From Rhodoferax sp. GW822-FHT02A01 (GTDB lineage Bacteria > Pseudomonadota > Gammaproteobacteria > Burkholderiales > Burkholderiaceae_C): a DNA stretch of 64,000 nt. How positions within the stretch are numbered: the stretch's first letter is position 1; each line of letters opens with the position of its first letter. Positions 18,667-28,909 of this stretch are shown here, piece after piece. A program made the translations under genes and the position numbers. The stretch is taken from assembly GCF_038784515.1 (NCBI RefSeq), contig NZ_CP152376.1, positions 5,146,001-5,210,000 on the forward strand. The letters run 5' to 3'. The notes under the pieces are model-generated. The model was not told the DNA's origin. It did no database searches and worked only from the letters and a program-made list of their open reading frames with translations.

Positions 18667-19008
18667 ATGATTTCTCAATTCCGTCCCAAGGACTTGTCCG
18701 CCTGGCTGGAACAGGCACGCGCACATGGCGAACCCGTCGTGCTGGATGTGCGCGAACCGGCGGAGCTGCAGATCGCCAGCGTCAAGCCCGACGGCTTTAC
18801 ATTGCTGACCATCCCCATGGGCACGATCCCGCTGCGCCTGGCCGAGTTGGACCCGCAGCAGCCGGTCGCCTGCCTGTGTCACCACGGCGGACGCAGCATG
18901 CAGGTCGCCCAGTTTCTGGCCAGCCGTGGTTTTGAGAATGTGGCCAATATTGCCGGGGGTATCCATGCGTGGGCAGCCGAAGTGGACCCCAGTCTGAATA
19001 CCTACTGA
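18667..19008 (+). CDS. Single-domain rhodanese-like sulfurtransferase
   Basis: A 113-aa cytoplasmic rhodanese domain. The active-site loop is CHHGGRS with catalytic Cys71, and LDVREPAEL (about 26-34) is the conserved first half. It lies 27 bases after the Pcm-like gene and 44 before the TolC gene, so the three are probably cotranscribed. Sulfur acceptor unknown. Confidence 0.9.
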   Translation: MISQFRPKDLSAWLEQARAHGEPVVLDVREPAELQIASVKPDGFTLLTIPMGTIPLRLAELDPQQPVACLCHHGGRSMQVAQFLASRGFENVANIAGGIHAWAAEVDPSLNTY

Positions 19009-19052
19009 CATCCATTGCCTTAGCCTGAAATCCGCTCCATCGAAAGCACTCC

Positions 19053-20393
19053 ATGAACCGTACTCGCAACCCACTCTCCACGAATCTCCTGCCACTGCTG
19101 GTAGCCCTGGGAGCCGGCCTTTCCGGCATGGCGCAGGCACAGAGCCTGGTTGACTTGTACGCGGCCGCCAAGAGCTATGACGCTACTTACCTGTCGGCTA
19201 AGGCGCAGGCTGATGCCAACATCGCCAAGGGTGATCAGGCCAAGGCGGGCATACTGCCCTCGGTTGGACTGGGCGCCAGTGCAAGCCAGACCAATCAGAC
19301 CAGTAGCCTGGCATCGCTGGACGGCCGCAACTACAACACCCAGTCAGCAGCGCTGTCCGCAACGCAGCCCCTGTACCGCCCCGGCAACTGGGCTACCTAT
19401 GAGCAAGGCAAGAAGCAGGCAGAAATTTCGCAGGCACAACTACAAGCCGCCGAGCAGGATCTGATCGTGCGGGTCAGCCAGGCCTACTTCGACGTATTGG
19501 CCGCCACAGACAACCTGACCTTTGTGCGCAGCCAGAAGGCTGCCACCGCCGAGCAATTGGCGTCCGCCAAGCGCAACTTCCAGGTGGGCACCTCCACCGT
19601 CGTGGACACCCGCGATGCACAAGCCCGCTACGACCTGGTCGTGGCCCAGGAGCTGGCAGCGGAAAACGACCTGCGTGTCAAATCCGTGGCGCTGGATCAG
19701 TTGGTGGGCAGAAGCGGCACGGCACCGAAGCCGCTGCGCGCCCCGGTCAAACTCAGCGATGTACAGCCAGCGGATGTGGAGCCTTGGGTGCAGCAGTCCG
19801 AGGCCAACAACCCGGTGATCAAGCAGGCTCAGATCGCTCTGGATGTGGCCAAGCTGGAGACCGAGAAGGCACAAGACGGTCACAAGCCCACCCTGGATCT
19901 GGTCGGCAGCTACAGCGCTGCCAACAACAACGGCAGTTCAACCTCCAGCACGTCTTACACCGCCAATGTCGCCAGCGTGGGCCTGAACTTCAGCCTGCCG
20001 CTGTTTGCCGGTTACTCCATCCAGAACCGGGTCAAGGAGACCTTGGCCCTGGAGGAAAAGGCCCGCAACGACCTGGACGCAGCCAAGCGCTCCGTGGCAC
20101 AGGGAACCCGCACGGCATTCCTGGGTCTGCAATCCGGTCTGTCCCAGGTAAAGGCCTATGAGGCGGCTGAAATCTCCACGCAAAGCGCGCTGGACGCCAA
20201 CAAGCTGGGCTACCAGGTGGGCGTGAAGATCAACATCGATGTGCTCAATGCGCAAAGCCAGCTCTACTCCACCAAGGCCACGCTGGCCAAGGCCCGTTAC
20301 GACGTGCTGGTGGGCGGCCTCAAGCTGCGTCAGGCGACCGGTCTGCTCAACGAAGACGACCTGCAGCCCATCAACACCCAATTAGCGCCCTGA
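19053..20393 (+). CDS. TolC-family outer-membrane efflux protein
   Basis: A 446-aa outer-membrane channel with a signal peptide (cleaved near SGMAQA). Two OEP repeats are visible: SLVDLYAAAKSYDATYLSAKAQADANIAKGDQAKAGILPSVGLGAS opens the first, and NNPVIKQAQIALDVAKLETEKAQDGHKPTLDLVGSYS the second. The long helices are rich in Ala and Gln. It presumably serves the RND pump encoded upstream and possibly type I secretion. It converges on waaA and overlaps its end by 23 bases. Confidence 0.92.
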   Translation: MNRTRNPLSTNLLPLLVALGAGLSGMAQAQSLVDLYAAAKSYDATYLSAKAQADANIAKGDQAKAGILPSVGLGASASQTNQTSSLASLDGRNYNTQSAALSATQPLYRPGNWATYEQGKKQAEISQAQLQAAEQDLIVRVSQAYFDVLAATDNLTFVRSQKAATAEQLASAKRNFQVGTSTVVDTRDAQARYDLVVAQELAAENDLRVKSVALDQLVGRSGTAPKPLRAPVKLSDVQPADVEPWVQQSEANNPVIKQAQIALDVAKLETEKAQDGHKPTLDLVGSYSAANNNGSSTSSTSYTANVASVGLNFSLPLFAGYSIQNRVKETLALEEKARNDLDAAKRSVAQGTRTAFLGLQSGLSQVKAYEAAEISTQSALDANKLGYQVGVKINIDVLNAQSQLYSTKATLAKARYDVLVGGLKLRQATGLLNEDDLQPINTQLAP

Positions 20394-21636
20394 GCGCCTC
20401 CAGCGTTCGCCGCGTGGCACCCCGGTGGGCCTGGCTCCAGGCCAGGGCCGTGTGACGCACGCGCTCCAGAGCCGGCCCATCGCTCACGATAGGCAGCGCC
20501 TTGCGTAGCGCGTCTTCCAGATCCGCGCAGCGCAGCGCAGCACCCGCTTCCTCAGCCATTTCCGCAGCTTGCGCAAAATTGAAGGTGTGCGGCCCCATCA
20601 CGATCGGGCAGCCACAGGCCGCCGCCTCAATCAGGTTCTGCCCGCCCAGAGGCGCAAAGCTGCCGCCCAACAAAGCCATGTCGGCCAGACCGAAATACAG
20701 CGGCATTTCTCCCAGTGAATCACCCAGCCATACATCGGCAGTCTGCGGTGCATCGGCCCAGGTTGAGCGGCGCGAGACGCTGAAACCTACAGACTGAAAT
20801 AACTCCGCCACCGCGTCAAAGCGTTGCGGATGGCGCGGCACGACAAGCCACTGCATGGGCAGTGCGGGCTGGCGGCGCAGCGCATCGATAAGCATCTGCT
20901 CCTCGCCTTCACGCGAGCTGGCAAACATCAGCACGGGCTTGTCACTGCCTGCGCGCCAGCGGCGGCCGCGCAAGAGCTTGTCCGCATCGGGAGTGGCATC
21001 AAACTTCAGATTGCCAGTCACAGCCTGCACCGTGGCACCCAAGGCACGCAGCCGTGCCGCGTCTTCTTCGGTCTGCGCCAGAACCAGATGCAGCCCGGCA
21101 AAGGCCGACCCGGACAACCAGCTCAGCCGCCGCGCCTTGCGCTGGGACTGTTCACTCATGCGCGCATTGACCAGACACAGCGGCACCTTGGCCCGCACGC
21201 AGGCAGCCACCATATTCGGCCAGACTTCGGTCTCCATCAGCAACCCGACGTGCGGCTGGAAGTGCCGCAGAAAACGTTGCACCGCGGCAGGCGTATCCCA
21301 CGGCTGCCAGACCTGCACATCGCCCGCTTTCAGCAGGCTGCTGCCCTGCTCCCATCCAGTAGCCGTGCCGTGCGTCAGCAGCAAACGCATACCGGGGTTA
21401 TCTTGGCGCAAGGCCTCAATCAGTACGGCGGCCGCACGCGTTTCGCCAAGCGATACCGCATGCACCCATATCAACGGACCTCCCCCGGAGGCAGGTCGCG
21501 GCACACCTTCGTAATGGCCGAAACGCTGCTCCACCGCATGGCCGTATCGTGGCTCATCCACTGCACGCCGGCGCAGCTTGCGTCGCACCAGCGGCTGCAC
21601 CATCCACATGGCCAGGGAGTAGAGCGAAAGAATCAT
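20371..21636 (-). CDS. waaA: 3-deoxy-D-manno-octulosonic acid transferase
   Basis: Transfers Kdo from CMP-Kdo to lipid IVA in the inner leaflet (421 aa, normal for WaaA/KdtA). An N-terminal membrane helix (MILSLYSLAMWMVQPLV) is followed by the glycosyltransferase-N domain with WVHAVSLGETRAA (about 56-68) and the C-terminal domain with GGQNLIEAAACGCPIVMGPHTFNFAQ. The start at 21636 overlaps the waaC stop by an ATGA, replacing a 14-residue upstream extension. Confidence 0.95.
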   Translation of the reverse strand: MILSLYSLAMWMVQPLVRRKLRRRAVDEPRYGHAVEQRFGHYEGVPRPASGGGPLIWVHAVSLGETRAAAVLIEALRQDNPGMRLLLTHGTATGWEQGSSLLKAGDVQVWQPWDTPAAVQRFLRHFQPHVGLLMETEVWPNMVAACVRAKVPLCLVNARMSEQSQRKARRLSWLSGSAFAGLHLVLAQTEEDAARLRALGATVQAVTGNLKFDATPDADKLLRGRRWRAGSDKPVLMFASSREGEEQMLIDALRRQPALPMQWLVVPRHPQRFDAVAELFQSVGFSVSRRSTWADAPQTADVWLGDSLGEMPLYFGLADMALLGGSFAPLGGQNLIEAAACGCPIVMGPHTFNFAQAAEMAEEAGAALRCADLEDALRKALPIVSDGPALERVRHTALAWSQAHRGATRRTLEALRALIGC

Positions 21637-22700
21637 TGGCACAGCACCGGGGTGTCCAGTGCATCCCAGGCCCGCCACACGCTGTCCACATCCGGCGTGG
21701 GTTGTGCATAGACGCTGACCTGGTGCGCATTGTTCACACCGGTGCGCCAGGCGGTATCAAAGTTGTAGATCTGCACATGCTGCAGCCCCAGGGCAACAGC
21801 GATATGGCTCAGGCCGCTGTCCACCCCGATCACACCGGCGCAATGGGCCATGGTATCGGTGAGCGCATCCAGTGGCATGCTAGGCCAGACCCAGGCATCC
21901 GCCAACTCCGCTGCGATCTTTTCGCTCACGGCCTTTTCTGCCGGGTTGCCATGGGCCAGGGCCACGCAGAAGCCGCTGTGGTTGAGCCGCTTGCCAAGCT
22001 CTATCCAGGACTGCAGCGGCCACTCCTTGTCGGCGCGGGAAGTGCCATGCACCAGCGCCACCACCGACTTGCGCGGTGCAAACGGGTTGGCCGCCGCACC
22101 CGCTTGGGCCAGCAAGGAGTTTTGTGCTCGTGGTTGCGGCTGCACGGCGGCCTGCGCACCGGCGCGCAATCCGAACACCGGCTCACCTTGCAGCTCATAC
22201 CCCAGGGCCTGCGCGCACAGAAGGCGTGAGCGCTGCACCACGTGCACATGCGGCTCCAGCGTGATGGCTCGGTCCGCCACCCAGCGTGCCGGCGCTTCAA
22301 AGCTGGAACCATCGGTGCGGTTGGCCAGCCCAAAGCGCAAGCCACCCACCTTGATGCGGGTGAGCCAGGAAACCAATGCGGATTTGGTCAGGCCTTGCAG
22401 ATCAATGACCGCGTCGTAAGCCTGTGCCTGCAGCTCGGTCTTGAAAGACCGCCATTCCTTGCGCGTCTGCGCTGAAAAAAGGGCCTTGCGCCAACGCCGG
22501 ATTTCGCAGGGGATGACCCGCTGCACACCTTCGCAGCGCGCCACCAGGGGTGCAAAACCCCGTTCAACCACCCAGTCAATCTGCGCGCGCGGCAGCGCGC
22601 GCCGGATGTCCTGCACCGCCGCCATGGCGTGCACCACATCTCCCAAGGAAGACAGCTTGACGATGAGAATGCGCGGCGCCGAATTCGGATCCAGGCTCAA
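21633..22700 (-). CDS. waaC: Lipopolysaccharide heptosyltransferase I
   Basis: GT9-family enzyme (355 aa) that adds the first heptose to Kdo2-lipid A. The N-terminus RILIVKLSSLGDVVHAMAAVQDIRRALP and the acceptor-side WVVERGFAPL are typical. VALVHGTSRADKEWPLQSWIELGKRL and GVDSGLSHIAVALG form the ADP-heptose site. The ATGA overlap with the phosphomannomutase stop upstream and with waaA downstream makes a fully coupled three-gene LPS operon. Confidence 0.93.
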   Translation of the reverse strand: MSLDPNSAPRILIVKLSSLGDVVHAMAAVQDIRRALPRAQIDWVVERGFAPLVARCEGVQRVIPCEIRRWRKALFSAQTRKEWRSFKTELQAQAYDAVIDLQGLTKSALVSWLTRIKVGGLRFGLANRTDGSSFEAPARWVADRAITLEPHVHVVQRSRLLCAQALGYELQGEPVFGLRAGAQAAVQPQPRAQNSLLAQAGAAANPFAPRKSVVALVHGTSRADKEWPLQSWIELGKRLNHSGFCVALAHGNPAEKAVSEKIAAELADAWVWPSMPLDALTDTMAHCAGVIGVDSGLSHIAVALGLQHVQIYNFDTAWRTGVNNAHQVSVYAQPTPDVDSVWRAWDALDTPVLCQ

Positions 22701-24079
22701 TGCGCTGCTTCCTCGATTTTTGCGTCAGGCTTGACCGAGCGCAGCAGCTCCAGCATGGCGCTCTGGATGCGCTCCAGCGCGGCAGCCGTGTGGCCTTCAA
22801 AACGCAGCACCAGCACCGGCGTGGTGTTGGAGGCGCGCACCAGGCCAAAGCCATCGGGCCAGTCCACGCGCAGGCCGTCAATGGTGTTCACAACGGCCGG
22901 AGCCGGGAAATTCACCTTGGCCACCAGTTGGTCCACCAAGCCATGGGCCTGGCCTTCGGCGCAGGACACATTGAGTTCTGGCGTGGAGAAGCTGGTAGGC
23001 AAAGCGTCCAGCACCGCGCCCACGTCGGCAGCGCGGCTGACGATTTCCAGCAGACGGCAACCCGCATAAGTGCCGTCATCGAATCCGTACCAGCGCTCCT
23101 TGAAGAAGATGTGGCCGCTCATCTCGCCGCCCAGCGGGGAGCCGATCTCGCGCATCTTGGCCTTGATCAGGGAATGGCCGGTCTTGAACATCAGTGCCTT
23201 GCCGCCAGCCGCCTCAATGGCAGGTGCCAGCCGCTGCGAGCACTTCACGTCAAAGATGATGGTGCCACCTGGCACACGCGTGAGCACGTCCTGCGCGAAC
23301 AGCATCATCTGGCGGTCCGGGTAGATGTTGTTGCCTTCGCGGGTGACGATACCCAAGCGATCGCCGTCGCCGTCAAAGGCCAGCCCCAGGTCGGCGCCGC
23401 TGGTCTTGAGTGCGGCAATCAGGTCGCGCAGGTTTTCGGGCTTGCTGGGGTCGGGGTGGTGGTTGGGAAAATTGCCATCCACTTCGCTGAAGAGTTCGGT
23501 GACTTCACAGCCGATGGCGCGCAGAATGCCGGGCGCCGACGCACCGGCCACACCATTGCCCGAGTCGACCACGATCTTGAGTGGGCGCGCGAGCTTGATG
23601 TCTCCGACGATGCGTGCAGTGTAGTCGGCCAGCACGTTTACCTGCTTGCAGGACCCACCTGCCTGCAAGGTCCAGCCATCGCTTTCGATCATGCGGCGCA
23701 GCGCCTGGATCTCATCACCATAGATGGCCTTGCCACCCAGGACCATCTTGAAGCCGTTGTAGTCGCGCGGATTGTGGCTGCCGGTAACCTGGATGCCGCT
23801 GGCACACAGGGTATTGGCTGCGAAGTACAGCATGGGCGTGGTGACCATGCCCACATCAATGACCTGCACACCCGCTTCCACCAGACCACGGATCAATGCG
23901 GCGGACAGCATGGGGCCGCTCAGGCGCCCGTCGCGGCCCACGGCCACGGTGGTTTGGCCTTGTGCCACGGCAATGCTGCCAAAGGCACGTCCCAGGCCCA
24001 GGGCAACGTCTTCGGTGAGGGTGGAGGGGACAATGCCCCGGATGTCGTAGGCCTTGAAAATGCCAGCGCTGATTTGCAT
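22697..24079 (-). CDS. Phosphomannomutase/phosphoglucomutase (AlgC/ManB type)
   Basis: Interconverts hexose 6- and 1-phosphates for LPS and exopolysaccharide precursors (460 aa). The phosphoserine loop is TGSHNPRDYNGFK, the metal-binding loop DGDGDRLG, the sugar-binding loop GEMSGH, and the C-terminal phosphate-binding loop RASNTTPVLVLRFE. The ATG at 24079 is preceded by AAGGGAA 6 bases upstream; an in-frame ATG at 24220 lacks homology. First gene of the LPS operon. Confidence 0.93.
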   Translation of the reverse strand: MQISAGIFKAYDIRGIVPSTLTEDVALGLGRAFGSIAVAQGQTTVAVGRDGRLSGPMLSAALIRGLVEAGVQVIDVGMVTTPMLYFAANTLCASGIQVTGSHNPRDYNGFKMVLGGKAIYGDEIQALRRMIESDGWTLQAGGSCKQVNVLADYTARIVGDIKLARPLKIVVDSGNGVAGASAPGILRAIGCEVTELFSEVDGNFPNHHPDPSKPENLRDLIAALKTSGADLGLAFDGDGDRLGIVTREGNNIYPDRQMMLFAQDVLTRVPGGTIIFDVKCSQRLAPAIEAAGGKALMFKTGHSLIKAKMREIGSPLGGEMSGHIFFKERWYGFDDGTYAGCRLLEIVSRAADVGAVLDALPTSFSTPELNVSCAEGQAHGLVDQLVAKVNFPAPAVVNTIDGLRVDWPDGFGLVRASNTTPVLVLRFEGHTAAALERIQSAMLELLRSVKPDAKIEEAAH

Positions 24080-24240
24080 GAAATTCCCTTGTAACGATGC
24101 TTTGGAGCTGTGGTCTTGATCGTCCCGCATTGTAGGTGCAGGGAACCTTGACATACCGCAGGACAAGGTAGGGGCAGACTGTGACAGGCACATGTCCGTA
24201 AACGGCGAGTTTTGTGACATGCCGTGCGTATCATGCAGCC

Positions 24241-25803
24241 ATGTCCACCGCTTCCTCTACCCTTGATGACGATGCCTGCTACCTGGCCCTCAAGACCCGG
24301 GATGCGCGTTTTGATGGACGCTTTTTTACCGGGGTGCGCAGTACCGGCATCTATTGCCGGCCGGTCTGCAAGGTGCGCACACCCAAGGCCGAAAACTGCA
24401 CGTTCTTTACCCTGGCGGCCCAAGCCGAATCGGCAGGGTTCCGCCCCTGCCTGCGTTGCCGGCCGGAGATCGCTCCGCAAATGTCCAGCGCCACCTGGTC
24501 CACACAGGACGCCTCCGGCATCCTGGCGCAGCAGGCCGCTGGCTTGCTGGACCAGCTGGCGCGCTCCGCACAAGCCAGCAGCATGGCCGATGTGGCGGCC
24601 AAGTTGGGCGTGAGCGACCGGCATCTGCGCCGCATCTTTGAGGCGCAATGGGGCGTGTCGCCATTGCAGTATCTGCAGACGCGGCGCCTGCTCAGCGCCA
24701 AGCAATTGCTGACCGACACGCAGCTTCCCGTCACCCAGGTGGCAGCACTGAGCGGCTTTGCCAGCCTGCGACGCTTCAATGCTGCGTTTGTGGCGCACTA
24801 CCGGCTGCAACCCAGTGCCCTGCGCAAAACCAGCAGGGCCATGACCCTGGACGTGGCAACCGGCAAGGCCACTGCGCGGGCCAAGACGGAGTCTCTTGGC
24901 GCTGCGGTGCATGGCATCCCTCTCAAGGCCAGCTACCGCCCACCTTATGACGTTGACGCCATGCTGGCTTTTCTGCAAACGCGTGCCATACCCGGCGTCG
25001 AAATGGTGGACCGTGCCGCCCTGACCTACCGGCGCACCATAGCCGTGGATTGCAATGGCAACACGCTTGCGGGATGGGTGCAGGCGCACTTTGTGCCCGC
25101 GCAATGTGCCGTGGAGTTTCTGCTCAGTGAGTCCCTGGCGCCGGCCCTGCCCCAGCTGATGGCCGAGCTGCGCGACCTGCTGGACCTGGACGCCGAACCG
25201 GATGCCATTGCCGCCATTCTGGGTGAGCGCTTTGCTGGCATGGAAGGGTTGCGCGTACCTGGCACGCTCAACGGACTGGAACTCGCCGTGCGTGGCATTC
25301 TGGGGCAGCAAATCACCGTGGCTGCCGCACGCACGCTCAGCAGCCGCCTGGTGCAGGCGCTGGGTGCGCCACTTGCAACACCCTTTGTTGCGCTCTCCCA
25401 CCTCTTCCCCGATGCCCTTCGTTTGGCACATGCCAGCGGCGACACCTTAGGTGCACTGGGCATCGTCAAGCAGCGCCAGGCCGCCATCACCGCGCTGGCC
25501 CAGGCTGTGGCCAGCGGTCAGATCCTCTTGCAGCCGGGCGGCGACGTGGCCCGCACCATGGCCGCGCTGCAGGAATTGCCCGGCATCGGCCCCTGGACCG
25601 CCAGCTACATCGCCATGCGTGCATTGCGCTGGCCCGATGCCTTCCCTGCCGGTGACGTGGCTTTGCAGTTCGCGCTGGACGTGCGCCAGCACGCCCATCC
25701 GGCGCGGGAAGCAGAGCGTCTGTCGCAAGCATGGCGCCCCTGGCGCAGCTATGCGGTGGTGCGCGCCTGGCATTCCCTATCCGCACAAGGAGACACCCCA
25801 TGA
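24241..25803 (+). CDS. Ada-like/AlkA fusion: DNA-3-methyladenine glycosylase with regulatory N-terminus
   Basis: A 520-aa fusion. Residues about 10-80 form an Ada-type zinc domain with the C-X3-C and C-X2-C cysteines (YCRPVCKV and CLRCRPE) that in Ada accept methyl from phosphotriesters. Residues about 90-185 form an AraC-type HTH ([19 protein letters not shown]). The rest is an AlkA glycosylase: AlkA-N domain, then HhH-GPD with [23 protein letters not shown] and [27 protein letters not shown], whose last Asp is the catalytic position. It probably senses alkylation, activates its own operon and excises 3-methyladenine. Start 24241 is chosen over 24214 because the family begins there. Confidence 0.92.
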   Translation: MSTASSTLDDDACYLALKTRDARFDGRFFTGVRSTGIYCRPVCKVRTPKAENCTFFTLAAQAESAGFRPCLRCRPEIAPQMSSATWSTQDASGILAQQAAGLLDQLARSAQASSMADVAAKLGVSDRHLRRIFEAQWGVSPLQYLQTRRLLSAKQLLTDTQLPVTQVAALSGFASLRRFNAAFVAHYRLQPSALRKTSRAMTLDVATGKATARAKTESLGAAVHGIPLKASYRPPYDVDAMLAFLQTRAIPGVEMVDRAALTYRRTIAVDCNGNTLAGWVQAHFVPAQCAVEFLLSESLAPALPQLMAELRDLLDLDAEPDAIAAILGERFAGMEGLRVPGTLNGLELAVRGILGQQITVAAARTLSSRLVQALGAPLATPFVALSHLFPDALRLAHASGDTLGALGIVKQRQAAITALAQAVASGQILLQPGGDVARTMAALQELPGIGPWTASYIAMRALRWPDAFPAGDVALQFALDVRQHAHPAREAERLSQAWRPWRSYAVVRAWHSLSAQGDTP

Positions 25804-26321
25804 CAAGCAGAAACACCCCAACCGGACTGGTGCGCTGCAGCTTCGAGAGCCCATTGGGCCGCATGACGCTGGCCGCCAGCGACGCCGGGCTGGCTGGCGT
25901 CTGGTTCGATGGCCAGAAGCACATGCCCGATATCAACCATTGGCCCGCGCAAGACGACCACCCCGTGCTGCTGCAGGCCGCCGCGCAATTGCGCCAGTAC
26001 TTTGCCGGTTCGCGCCAGCGCTTTGACCTGCCGCTGGACACATCCCAAGGCACTGCGTTTCAGCAACAGGTCTGGCAGGCGCTGCTGGATATTCCTGCGG
26101 GGCAAACCATTTCCTACGGAACGCTGAGCCAGCGCATCGGCAAGAGCAGCGCTGTGCGCGCCGTCGGTGCCGCGGTAGGTCGCAACCCGATCAGCATCGT
26201 GGTGCCCTGCCACCGCGTGGTCGGCGCCGATGGCTCGCTAACCGGCTATGCCGGTGGACTGGACCGCAAAACAACCTTGCTCCAGCTGGAAAAATCACAG
26301 CCAAAGACAATAGCCGCATGA
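25800..26321 (+). CDS. ogt: Methylated-DNA-protein cysteine methyltransferase
   Basis: Suicidal repair protein for O6-methylguanine and O4-methylthymine (173 aa). The acceptor Cys is in VVPCHRVVG (about residue 137), preceded by the recognition helix [18 protein letters not shown]. The ATG overlaps the stop of the glycosylase fusion (ATGA). It restores the methyltransferase function that the neighbouring Ada-like fusion lacks. Confidence 0.95.
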   Translation: MTSRNTPTGLVRCSFESPLGRMTLAASDAGLAGVWFDGQKHMPDINHWPAQDDHPVLLQAAAQLRQYFAGSRQRFDLPLDTSQGTAFQQQVWQALLDIPAGQTISYGTLSQRIGKSSAVRAVGAAVGRNPISIVVPCHRVVGADGSLTGYAGGLDRKTTLLQLEKSQPKTIAA

Positions 26322-27220
26322 CAACCAACAACAACAAACCATGGGTGGTGGACTTCGTGCTCCTGGCCGCCATCTGGGGAGCATCCTTCATGTTCATGCG
26401 GGTGGCGTCCAAAGAGTTCGGCGTCTTTCCTGCGGCGGGTCTGCGCGTGTGCGTGGCCACCTTGTTCCTGGTGCCCTTGCTGCTGTTCAAAGGTCTGGGG
26501 AATTCTTTGCGCCAGCACTGGAAGCTCACCTGTGTCGTGGGTGTCATGAATTCGGCCATTCCCTTTGCCTGCTTCAGTTTTGCGTTGCTGTCCATCACCT
26601 CGGGCCTGTCTGCCATATTGAACGCCACCGTGCCGCTGTTCGGCGCGTTGATAGCCTGGATATGGCTGGGTGAGCGGCCCACAAAATCCCGCATGCTGGG
26701 CCTGGCCATCGGATTTGCGGGCGTGACCATGCTGGCCTGGGACAAGGCCAGCTTCAAACCCGATGCCAGCGGCCAGTCCACCGGTTGGGCCATCCTGGCC
26801 TGCCTGCTGGCAACCCTGTGCTACGGCCTTTCGGCCAGCGTGGCCAAACGCTGGATGGGTGGCCTGCCTTCATTGGTGTCTGCGACCGGCAGCCAGATTG
26901 GAGCCTCGTTGTTTCTGATTCCGTTGATGCTGACAACCTGGCCTGCGCAAACGCCTAGCCTGCAGGCCTGGCTGGCAGTGCTTGTGGTGGGCGTGCTCTG
27001 CACGGGTCTGGCCTACGTGCTGTATTTCCGCCTGATTGAGCGGGCCGGCCCCTCCCGCGCCCTGGCAGTGACCTTTGCCATTCCCGCATTTGCCGTGTTC
27101 TATGGCGTGCTGCTGCTGGGCGAGACTGTGACCGGTTGGATGGTGGTGTGCGCGCTGGTCATCATTGCCGGGACATCCCTCTCCACTGGCCTGTTGGCTT
27201 TGGGCAGACGCACGCCATGA
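26318..27220 (+). CDS. EamA-family (DMT) transporter
   Basis: Inner-membrane protein (300 aa) with ten predicted TM helices in two EamA repeats. The first begins [23 protein letters not shown] and the second at [24 protein letters not shown]. It overlaps ogt by ATGA and the next gene by ATGA. Substrate unknown; export of a metabolite is the family norm. The link to alkylation repair could be purely transcriptional. Confidence 0.88.
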   Translation: MTTNNNKPWVVDFVLLAAIWGASFMFMRVASKEFGVFPAAGLRVCVATLFLVPLLLFKGLGNSLRQHWKLTCVVGVMNSAIPFACFSFALLSITSGLSAILNATVPLFGALIAWIWLGERPTKSRMLGLAIGFAGVTMLAWDKASFKPDASGQSTGWAILACLLATLCYGLSASVAKRWMGGLPSLVSATGSQIGASLFLIPLMLTTWPAQTPSLQAWLAVLVVGVLCTGLAYVLYFRLIERAGPSRALAVTFAIPAFAVFYGVLLLGETVTGWMVVCALVIIAGTSLSTGLLALGRRTP

Positions 27221-28077
27221 ACCCGGCTGCAACCCTGGTCATAGGAGCCGGCCCCGCCGGGAGCGCCTGCGCCCTGTGGTTGCACCAGCTGGGTTGCCCG
27301 GTCACGCTGCTGGAGCGCTGTGCACAGGCCGGCGGCCTGCAGACTTTCAGCCCCTATGAAAACCGCTGGCTGCCGTCTTTGATGGACGCCACCGGCCAGG
27401 AGATTGCCGCGCGACTCGATGCACAGCTGCGGTTCGCAGGTGTGGACCTGCGAACCGGCGTTGGCGTGCGTGCGATATCACCCAACGCGACCGGCTTTGC
27501 CGTCGAGCTTGAAGATGGCGGCATCTTGCAGGCCCCGCAAGTGGTGCTGGCCACTGGCGCGCGCTTTCGTAGCGGCGGTTTCCACAACGCGGGCGCTGTG
27601 GCCATAGGACCTGGCCACAACACTGAGGCACTGGAGGTTCAAGGCAAGCGGGTTGCCTTCCTGGGCGGTGGCGACAACGCCTTTGACCAATACGGCTTCA
27701 TCATGCGGCGCGGTGCGCAGTCCGTCACCCTCTTTGCCCGGGCCGTGCGTGCCCAACATGTGCTGCGCGCAGCGGTACCGGCCAGCGATGTGGTGGTGGG
27801 CCCGTTTGAAGTGCGCCAGCGTGACATGACGGTCAACGGACAAGTTTTTGATGCCATCAGCGTGCAGTTCGGTTTCGAGGCCGTGGTCCCCGAAGGTCTG
27901 CAAGCACTGCAGCGTACGCCGCTTGGTTTTGTGGCGGCCAACCTCTGGGGCGAAACCTCGGTGCCGCATCTGTATGCAGCGGGTGAGATCAGCCAGACCT
28001 TTCACCCCTGTGTGGCCACGTCATTTGCCCACGGCATCCAGGTGGCCAAGCACATCCATCGCCAGCACAGTTACTGA
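27217..28077 (+). CDS. FAD/NAD(P)-binding oxidoreductase (thioredoxin-reductase-like, no CxxC)
   Basis: A 286-aa flavoprotein. The FAD-binding Rossmann motif is VIGAGPAGSACALWLHQLG at the N-terminus; the NAD(P) motif is VAFLGGGDNAFD (about 144-155); the C-terminal block PHLYAAGEISQTFHPCVATSFAHGIQVAK binds FAD. The redox CxxC of thioredoxin reductase is absent (the equivalent segment reads ARFRSGGFHNAG), so it is not a true TrxR; ferredoxin-NADP reductase-like roles are possible. Coupled by ATGA to the transporter. Confidence 0.82.
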   Translation: MNPAATLVIGAGPAGSACALWLHQLGCPVTLLERCAQAGGLQTFSPYENRWLPSLMDATGQEIAARLDAQLRFAGVDLRTGVGVRAISPNATGFAVELEDGGILQAPQVVLATGARFRSGGFHNAGAVAIGPGHNTEALEVQGKRVAFLGGGDNAFDQYGFIMRRGAQSVTLFARAVRAQHVLRAAVPASDVVVGPFEVRQRDMTVNGQVFDAISVQFGFEAVVPEGLQALQRTPLGFVAANLWGETSVPHLYAAGEISQTFHPCVATSFAHGIQVAKHIHRQHSY

Positions 28078-28766
28078 AGCACCAGACTCTCGTCCAGCGC
28101 AAACCAGGGCGCGCCGTGCCACTGCAGCGCCTGGTCCGCAAAGGCATAGCTGGCCACACAGTGCAGCGGCCCGCCAATGTGCGCAGCCTGGTAGCCCAGC
28201 AAGGACAGGCCTGTCACCGGCAGATGCAGATCTGCAGGCAGCGCCACTGCGCGCAAGCGCTGCAGCACGTAGTCCATAGGGAAGACGTCAACATACAGGC
28301 CGATGGTCACATGCGGCGTGTAATCGCCGTGGGCGGCAATGGCGGGCGTTTGCTGCAGGCAATGGCGCAGGGCATGCAGCTGTCCAGCCGTGTCGCGCAC
28401 GGTGAAGTACGGCACGCTGGTAAAGCTGTCCAGGCCGCCTATGGCGATCTCGAAACCCGTGGGGTTTGCCTGCTGCAAGGTGCGCAACTGGGCTTGCACC
28501 AAGGCCGGTCCGAAATCATCGTCGAATTGCGGCTGGGCGCTGGGAAAGCCGCACAGGCTGAGCGTGACATGTGGCTGTCTTTCGTAGCCCGGCAACAGAA
28601 GATCGGCCAACGCCTCTTGCGCGGCCTGCATGCGTGGCTTCAAGGGCGTGGTGTCGAACTGCAGTGCCCATAGCGCGTAGATAGATCGGCCCCGATGCCA
28701 TTCGGAGAAATCGCGGCGCTCGTTGCGAATGGTGCTGTCGGCGGAAAAGGTGAGGTCGGTAGCCAT
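28071..28766 (-). CDS. 2H phosphoesterase (2'-5' RNA ligase-like)
   Basis: A 231-aa protein with the two HxT/S motifs of the 2H superfamily: HVTLSL (about residue 86) and HVTIGL (about 153). Members act as RNA 2',3'-cyclic phosphodiesterases or ligases; the exact activity is not predictable. Its end overlaps the convergent oxidoreductase by 7 bases, and it diverges from the carnitine operon across a 143-base gap that must hold both promoters. Confidence 0.75.
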   Translation of the reverse strand: MATDLTFSADSTIRNERRDFSEWHRGRSIYALWALQFDTTPLKPRMQAAQEALADLLLPGYERQPHVTLSLCGFPSAQPQFDDDFGPALVQAQLRTLQQANPTGFEIAIGGLDSFTSVPYFTVRDTAGQLHALRHCLQQTPAIAAHGDYTPHVTIGLYVDVFPMDYVLQRLRAVALPADLHLPVTGLSLLGYQAAHIGGPLHCVASYAFADQALQWHGAPWFALDESLVLQ

Positions 28767-28909
28767 GGGGCGCGATGCTACAGGCTGTGCTGCCTGCCCT
28801 CATTGCGTCTCCCCATGGAAAACCCCGATTCAAGTCTGTCGCTTTTCGTCAACAACAAGTCGTTGCACAGGGAGACGCGGCCCCTGTAGCGGCCTACGAT
28901 GCTCCCACC

